Below are positions 56,049 through 64,000 of a stretch of 64,000 bases of DNA, one piece after another. Where the stretch lies: the NCBI GenBank assembly GCA_902651635.1, contig CACRSC010000019.1:124001-188000 (forward strand). Direction: 5' to 3'. Position 1 is the stretch's first letter; every line of letters starts with the position of its first letter. Position numbers and translations under genes: made by a program. The DNA comes from Mastigamoeba balamuthi (lineage: Eukaryota; Evosea; Mastigamoebida; Mastigamoebidae). The notes under the pieces were generated by a model. The model searched no databases. It saw only the letters and a list, made by a program, of their open reading frames with translations, and had not been told where the DNA came from.

Positions 56049-57372
56049 CCACGACCACCAATGTCCTTCAGACATGCTTTTTTGTGACTTGTCTACTCAA
56101 AGGGCGGTGGTGGGGAGCCACAAAATCCTGCAGCTGCTGCTGTCCTCTGTTTACGTATTCCAATGGGTTTGATATGGTTGATTCGGCCATACCCTCGTCA
56201 CTGTGTTCGTGCCACTTTTTCTGATTTGGGGACAGCACACTGTTCGATAATTGAATTTGAAGCAGCGTTACATCATCACATGAACATAATTTTTGTAAGG
56301 AATCAGCAATGGGTAGGCATGCTAAACTATTCAAAGTTTTTTTTTGTATTGGACCTGCACCATCTGCACGCGAGGTATTCTGATCCCGGGGAGGGCCTCT
56401 GGAACCAGGGGAGTAGGCTAGCCACCACGGGGGGATCGGAATACCTCGCGTGCAGTTGGGGCAGGTGACCCAACGTAAATTTCAAATTAATTGATAGTTA
56501 AAGCAGCCTACCATTGAGAGAGGCGATGCCGAGAATTGTACAATCACAATCGTGGATGCTTGGCATGTCACACTTCAACTTCAGAATTCGATTTAAATGT
56601 GGTTCGTGCCTGGTGGTGCCGATATTATCATCATTGCAATGTCCCTGGGCACTGTGGCTTTGCTTCAGCCCAGAGCATATCAGATGGTAGGGCTTGGTGA
56701 CTAAGTGAATAATTGTACCCTCTGATGGATTAATATTGAATAGTTCAGCAACTGGCATCTATTCACTATTCATACATCATATTACTGATCAATCGATTGT
56801 GAAAATCTTCATTAATATCTTCCAACTCTGGGGTGCAAGCAGAGGAGCAGCTGCATGTGCTGCACATTAACGACCAGAGATGTTGCAGAAGAGGTATGTA
56901 TTCCTCAGATAGATGCTTATGAGGAGTAAGAACAGGCAGAAGGCAAAGGAGCCCCTTCTCAGCCATCATCCCAACACAGTAGAGTTTGATGTCACAGATT
57001 ACATCAAAAAGTGAAAATATCTATGATGTTTTATTGATGAATAATAAGACGAATAAACAGAGGTTTAAACGAATTGAAAAACTGTCAAAATTTGAAAATG
57101 GATTCGGAAAACAGCAAAAAATAACGAAAAAGAGATGAGAAACGTAAAACTTTAGGAAAAAAAGAAAAGCGCTAAAATAGAAGAAGGGAAAGAGGACTGA
57201 GCAGTTTCAAGTTGACAACATTCAACAAAGAAAGAACCAAATAAAATGCTTAGTCATATATTGCTCAATCACCAGCGATTGAAGAAAGAAAACCAAAAGA
57301 AGTTATGAGAAACATGAAGAGAAAACACAAAACCAATGAAAGAACGGGTTTCAATGACTCTGGAACAGAGAG
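56049..57372. other. AT-rich non-coding stretch
   Basis: GC content drops sharply after the SNF2-like gene stop. Frames are short, and 57000-57370 is A-rich with many AAAAAG/GAAAA runs. No gene signature is seen on either strand. It contains the hairpin listed separately. It could be 3' flank, decayed sequence or part of an inserted segment. Confidence 0.45.
56364..56455. repeat. Inverted repeat / hairpin, 24-nt arms with one mismatch
   Basis: The left arm 56364-56387 begins CTGCACGCGAGGTATTC and the right arm 56432-56455 ends GAATACCTCGCGTGCAG. The arms pair over 24 nt with one mismatch around a 44-nt loop. It is GC-rich within AT-rich surroundings. It lies about 320 nt past the SNF2-like stop. 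Candidate pre-miRNA-like hairpin, tiny inverted-repeat element or 3'-end structure. Confidence 0.7.
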
Positions 57373-59230
57373 AACCATTTAAGTGAGACTAAGAATGAAA
57401 CTGCAACTCTATCTTGTCTTTCTCTTCTTGAAGTCAGGAGAGAGCACCTTGTCTGGTGCCTGGTCTGCTTCCTCTTCTTTCTCAGTCCTCTTCTTTCTGC
57501 CTCTCATAGCAGGCTTCCTCCTCTGGGTTGTGCTTCAATGGCCTCTTCCTCATGGGGACTGGATCTCTTCCTCTGCCTCTCCCTCTGCCTCTTTCTCACT
57601 TGTCTCATTCTCAGCCTCGTTCTTGTCCTCCTTCTCTGAGGCTTCCTCCCCTCTGCTGGCCTGTTAGCTTGTTCATGTCCATGCTCTCTGCAAAACAATG
57701 AGAGAAACATAAATTGCAGTGCATACTCTCTAAGTGCTCAAGGTCATCCATCGTGAAGTCTTTTGAAGTTCCTTGGATGCTGAAAAGTGGTTTCACGGGA
57801 GCCTGCACCTGCATAGCTGACATGCTCTCTAATGAATTGTGAAAAGGAAAAAAGAAAAATTGGTACCTTTCTCAGTGGGTTCCTCTGCTGGTGTTGAACA
57901 AACAGGAGGAATAATCTCAGCCATTGCCTTTGCAAGTCAAAGATGATGTGCTTCCTTGTCCAGGTGAAGGGCTTCCTCACGAAGCACTACTTCCTGGAGC
58001 GCTGCTGGGGGAGACAACCCAGGGTCAGGTCCAGTCTGGGTTCCTACTGGAGTAGCCAGAGAGACCAGCACTAAGAAGTTGGTGAATCAAGGAAACAACA
58101 GGTAGCATACTCTCCGCAGGGTGAGGAACAGGAGGAATAGGAGCAGCTGCTTGAACAGGCAGAACAATGAGCGAAGGGGCTGCTGCAGAAGAAGCAGCAG
58201 CAGCAGCAGCAGCTGGCAAAACCGGTGACTGTGACCTTGGGAGCTCAGCAGCATGCTCTCTCTCCTGTGCAGAAGCATCCTTGGCATCTGGCATTGGTGT
58301 GTCCTGAGTGGCCAACCCACCAATCGAGACACCAGAGGGAAGAATGACAGGAGAATGTCCCTGACAGAACTGTCAGACTGACTTTGAGTAAATGGCAACT
58401 TGCCTGGAACGCGGAAAGTGAGGCAGCAGCCTCAGATGCGGAGATCAAACCACGGAGCTGAGGAGAAATGCTCTTGGGTTGGAAGGAAAGCAATGCAGCA
58501 GCCACAACAGAAGGCTGGTTGGGGGGAACCACGACAGGAGCAGTGACTGTGAACAATAGAACATAAGAAATGAAACAAGGCAGAGAGAGTACAAGGATCC
58601 ATGGGCATATCCTGGGGTGACCATGCAGCAGCAATATCCTCTTTCGTCTTATGGATCAGTGCTGCTGAGGACTTGGAGGAACTGTGAAGGAGCTGGAAGT
58701 TCTCCTGCTATTGCAGTTAGTCTGTAATCACCAGTGATAAAGAGAAAAAGGGAATAACCGTTTCAAGCAGGATATTGGCATCATGGGTTGAAGTACAGGA
58801 CAGCCTGTGGTATGATGCCCGGTTGTGTAATGCAAGCCAAAGTGTGCTGAGCCTGAATGGATTGCCTATCTCCACTATGTTGAAGTGGAAGAAGATGTCA
58901 TTGACATAGTTTAACACAGACGTCTCCTTGTGCCTTGGGTTGCAGTGGTTGTACACAGACAACAGCAGTTCTGCTATCTCGTACTTGATGTGTGGCATTG
59001 AGAAGCAGTACAACTCCTCTGTCCTGTTAACTGGCACACAGACAAAGGTGGCATTGAGGCTGTCCAGGAAGTTCTGTCAAGCCAACAGGGTCAGGAAGTG
59101 GACTACCAGGTCATAGTGGATCTTCTTGTCCTTTTCCTGTGACTCAAAAACGTTCTTGTTCTCCGGGAACAGTGGTATCACCAGAGTTGAGAACCACTTT
59201 CTCTCGAGTCTGGTATTCGAAGGCAGCAGA
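57373..59230 (-). CDS. Unresolved gene in AT-rich island (possibly decayed)
   Basis: Minus-strand coding-like exons: NLPLLPSNTRLERKWFST, VIPLFPENKNVFESQEKD, FVCVPVNRTEELYCFSMPH, IKYEIAELLLSVYNHCNPRH, ETSVLNYVNDIFFHFNIVEI, then across an intron QENFQLLHSSSKSSAALIHK and AAAWSPQDMPMDP. A phase-consistent intron (GTACTC to TTCACAG) leads to TAPVVVPPNQPSVVAAALLS. A 43-nt GC-AG intron at about 58367-58409 leads to GHSPVILPSGVSIGGLATQD and an Ala/Pro-rich tail. Further 3', an acidic-basic piece (KEEEADQAPDKVLSPDFKKR) may be the C-terminus. In-frame TGA codons occur at three or four points, two of which could lie in tiny introns. I do not recognise the family. Gene, pseudogene or foreign segment; limits are approximate. 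Confidence 0.35.
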
Positions 59231-60646
59231 GGCAGATTCTGTGGTCATTTGGGCACAAACTTATTATTCTTGCTGAGCCCTGTTGAATGGTCTTCTGCAC
59301 CTCTACTCGTTTGAGGACGAGCTCAGTGATGCTATGATACTCACTGACACTGGGATGCCCAGTGCAGATCTCTATCAGGATTCGGGGCCATCAGGATGTA
59401 AGATAATGACAGGTGTCATTCGGGCCTGCCTCAGGCTCAGTCAAGCCATCATGTCTTCCTCCAATAGTGTGATAAGAGTGCAGCCCTCAGGGACATTGCC
59501 GGGTACCCACATGATGGTTTCTTTCTGACACAGTCCTCTGTGTGTGGTGACGTGGCACTGGCATCTCTCTGAGGTACTGATAAAGCGCAATCCTCTTTAT
59601 ATGACAAATACTATTGAACTGAAGCTTGCAATTGGTGGGGGAACGCTCAGTGGCAGGATCAATGAGTTCGCAATACACAATCAAACACTGACACAGTTTG
59701 AGGCATACAAGCTCTACTTGGAATCGTGCTGCAATAGGAACGAAATGGCCCCAAAAGATTACTTACTTCTCATGTGGGTTGCTGTCTTTGCCAGATCTCG
59801 TTCCTCTCTGCACTACACAGCCAGATTTAGGTCTGCTCTGTGGTTCTGGTGGGGCTACATGCATAGTGATGCTGGAGAAGAAGGCCAAGTGCATGTTAAA
59901 CAATTGCATCTGGTGTGACTAGTACTGCAGTACATATGTATCGTGCTTTTCGTGCTCCTCCTCCTGATGGGTTGCACCCATCCTGCAAGGGCAGAGAAGA
60001 CTGCTCGTGGTGTGATTCCACATGCAAAGCCCTGGGCACCTGTCCTGCTTGCTCAAGCATTACGGATCAGAGTGAATGTGTAAATTCATATATTAGCTGC
60101 AAGTGGTGTGGATACATGTGCCAGAATCGACTGGATGGAGCATGCCCCAGCTGCAAGTCTGTGATCGACCAGGAAAGCTGCACTTCATCGGCTTCAAACT
60201 GTTCGTGGTGCCCTTCAAACGTTTGCAGGCCTACTGGTCACTGTTCAGCATGACACTCCATCCAGCAGCGGTTGTAGGTGGTGCAATGGCCAGTGCATCC
60301 CCCAGACAAGGAGTGCACGGCAAGTGATCAGTAAGGGAATATTGGCAGCAAATATGTTCTTATTGGGAGTGTTGTTGGTGGAATTGTAGGTGGAGTTTTA
60401 GTCGTTGTGGCAATTTCACTGGGGATCGTGAAATTGATGAGAGACAGTGGCCAAAAGGTACTCGATAGCCATTCTCGAAAGGTAATCACAGCCGCGGACG
60501 CTGCTCAACATATTCCTCGGGAACAGGTGGCACTCGATCAGCAGACACATCCGCAGACTCGGGCGTTTGCCGGATGGAGGCCTCCTTCCAGACGGTCGGA
60601 CAGCGAATCCGATGGATTCGACTGGACCGAAGAAGAGCAACTGTGA
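59220..60646 (+). CDS. LamG-like / PSI-like Cys-rich receptor with one membrane segment (imperfect)
   Basis: Plus-strand pieces: GLLHLYSFEDELSDAM and YQDSGPSGCKIMTGVIRACL, then IELKLAIGGGTLSGRINEFA and IHNQTLTQFEAYKLYLESC, which together follow the concanavalin-like LamG jelly-roll pattern. Next, Cys-rich PSI-like repeats: CKGREDCSWCDSTC, CPACSSITDQSECVNS with CKWCGYMC, and CPSCKSVIDQESC with CSWCPSNVC, then GCRWCNGQC. A hydrophobic helix, SVVGGIVGGVLVVVAISLGI (about 60366-60425), is followed by a cytoplasmic tail ending SESDGFDWTEEEQL at 60646. It would be a type I surface protein, but no signal peptide is found. The frame is interrupted in several places (in-frame TGA at 59526, TGA after HCSA at about 60250, and a frame change before the membrane helix) that I could not all explain by introns. 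Probably a receptor-like gene, perhaps a pseudogene. Confidence 0.45.
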
Positions 60647-60770
60647 ACAGTCGCCATGAAGTCACCATTTGTGTTAATTGATCGATCCATCATCTACTCG
60701 TAGATATTGTTATTGTACATAGATTCTATCTTTCTTTATTTTGCGCGTTGGGTGAGTTCCCGCAGGATAG

Positions 60771-62942
<2,172 letters not shown>

Positions 62943-63187
62943 GACTGCAGCGGGCGACAGCCCCCCCCCCCCCCGCTTGGTCGGCCGGGCCCCAGAACAC
63001 AGTCCCCCCCGGCGGCCGTTGGTAGTAGCACCTCTCTCTGTGTTTTTTCAGTTTTCAATTGAAACAATTGATGCAAGAATGCGAACTAGACCGCATATTC
63101 GCCCAGTTTTTTTGTTCGAAGATTCCGAGAGAAAGTCAACGATATTCGCGATTGCTGCGGGGGTGGTTCACTGTATTTATAGCGCAG

Positions 63188-64000
63188 ATGGGCTGCGGGG
63201 CGTCCCGTGCACGTGTTGCACCAGCGCCCACGCCCGCAGGCACCGCCCGGTCCGAATCGAGTTCTACAAGCCTCAAGCAGCAGACGTCCCCATCGGTTCC
63301 TTAAGCGAGCATATTCGCATGCTGACCCCATCACACAACAGCCCAGCAGGCACTCCTCGCTGAAGGGCACCGCACCTCAGGACGCGCCCAAGGACCAGGA
63401 GCGCGTGCCCGACAGCCCCCACAAGTGCCCGCCTGAGAGCCCGAGCCCCTCGGGCGCACAGCAAAAGAGCGAGGAGGCTGCGCAGCATGGGCACAAGGAG
63501 GAGGCGAAGAGAGAGGGTGAGGAGCGGGGCGGGCTGGTCCCGAAAGCAGGCAGCATTCGCAGGAGGTCGTCGAGCATTACGGGCAGCGAGGACCTCGAGA
63601 GCATCGCCCGCTGTGCAGCAGCGGCCTCGCCCAAAGGTCCGAGGATACCCAACAGGATCGAGAGGCTGCAGCGCTCGCTCGCAGCGGAGGCAGCGGCCCA
63701 GGAGCAGGCCGCTGCCAAGCAGACAGAGGCGGACAAGCCAGACAAGGAGTCCAACGCCAGCGCGGTGCCGGCCAAAATCGGCGAGAGGCCCAAGAGACCG
63801 TCGTCAGACGCGCTGGTGCTGATGAAGCGGCCGAGGAAGCTCAACGGGCTGGCGGCGAGCATCGAGCAGGACGGCAGCAAAGAGCTGTCGCCGATCAAGA
63901 GCGTCAGGTTCTCCAACGGGCCACTCAACGCGGGGGGGTTCGGCAAGTTCCCCAAGATGGCCCGCGGGATGTCCGTGGACCTCGAGGCCTCGCCCATGTC
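63188..64000 (+). CDS. N-myristoylation-type Ser-rich protein (3' end outside window)
   Basis: Starts MGCGASRARVAPAPTPAGTA (ATG 63188): Gly2, Cys3 and Ser6 make a good N-myristoyl plus palmitoyl head, so it should attach to the inner plasma membrane. After one intron (about 63300-63350) the frame stays open to the end: QPSRHSSLKGTAPQDAPKDQ, basic phospho-site-like GSIRRRSSSITGSEDLES, NRIERLQRSLAAEAAAQEQA, RPKRPSSDALVLMKRPRK and SPIKSVRFSNGPLNAGGFGK. Otherwise disordered, Ser/Lys/Glu-rich. No family recognised. The SPIKxVRF string resembles a PP1-docking 'K-V-x-F' type site, which is only suggestive. Confidence 0.6.

Noticed and set aside
59487-59700. Minus-strand reading opposite the LamG-like region (CELIDPATERSPTNCKLQF)
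   Set aside because: Looks coding at first, but the plus strand fits the LamG pattern (GGGTLSGRINEFAIHNQTLT) in the right place and spacing, so the minus reading is probably antisense.
62961-62974. 14-nt poly-C run after the kinase gene stop
   Set aside because: Simple homopolymer in a GC-rich 3' flank; length may be unreliable and nothing functional is indicated.

Overview
This is a eukaryotic nuclear window, from a GC-rich, gene-dense, intron-rich protist. The evidence is spliced genes on both strands with GT-AG introns (a few read best as GC-AG), a nuclear-type tRNA-Asp, and typically eukaryotic families: kinesin, Rho GTPase, a SWI/SNF-type ATPase with bromodomain, a nucleoporin with a Ran-binding domain, a C2/CaMK-like kinase and a centriole-type CCDC81. 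There are no operons, Shine-Dalgarno sites or CRISPR arrays. The species cannot be named from sequence alone. A free-living amoeboflagellate-like lineage (Amoebozoa or Obazoa grade) would fit the mix of flagellar/centrosomal, actin-signalling and bacterial-type metabolic genes, but this is inference. Many introns are very short (about 29-60 nt), so exon joins below were judged by reading frame and family alignment.

Layout. 1-11.5 kb (mostly minus strand): UNC93-like membrane protein (cut by the window edge), a fused EutB-EutC ethanolamine ammonia-lyase, a small leucine-rich-repeat protein, an unknown Ser/Pro-rich protein, an ankyrin-like repeat protein with an unusual 'PYxLGxEDA' unit, tRNA-Asp, and a protein with an N-terminal FVSNSSSSSY motif. 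11.5-17.5 kb (plus): a large HEAT-type protein related to focadhesin/RST1, interrupted by an exact 509-bp tandem duplication. 18-22.3 kb (minus): an ADP-ribosylglycohydrolase and a three-WW-domain plus coiled-coil plus Rho GTPase fusion. 22.7-25.1 kb (plus): CCDC81. 26-38.2 kb (minus): a DMT-type transporter, two tandem GT8-like glycosyltransferases, an unknown gene, two tandem inorganic pyrophosphatases, and a kinesin fused to a U-box and an F-box. 38.5-49.7 kb (both strands): NUP50-like protein, WD40 protein, unknown Cys-containing protein, DUF4796-ZZ protein, START protein, SHAQKYF-type Myb protein and WDR89-like protein. 50-56 kb (plus): a BRG1/BRM-like protein whose ATPase motifs are eroded, containing a 1,073-bp exact repeat joined by a single N. 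56-60.7 kb: an AT-richer island with two poorly resolved genes and a hairpin. 60.8-64 kb (plus): a C2-domain protein kinase and an N-myristoylation-type protein that runs off the end.

The most notable material is a set of domain fusions not usual for these families: kinesin-U-box-F-box, WW-WW-WW-Rho, EutB-EutC and DUF4796-ZZ, together with a SNF2 protein that keeps QLQ, HSA, SnAC and bromodomain but has lost catalytic residues. Two exact tandem duplications break reading frames and look like assembly joins rather than biology.
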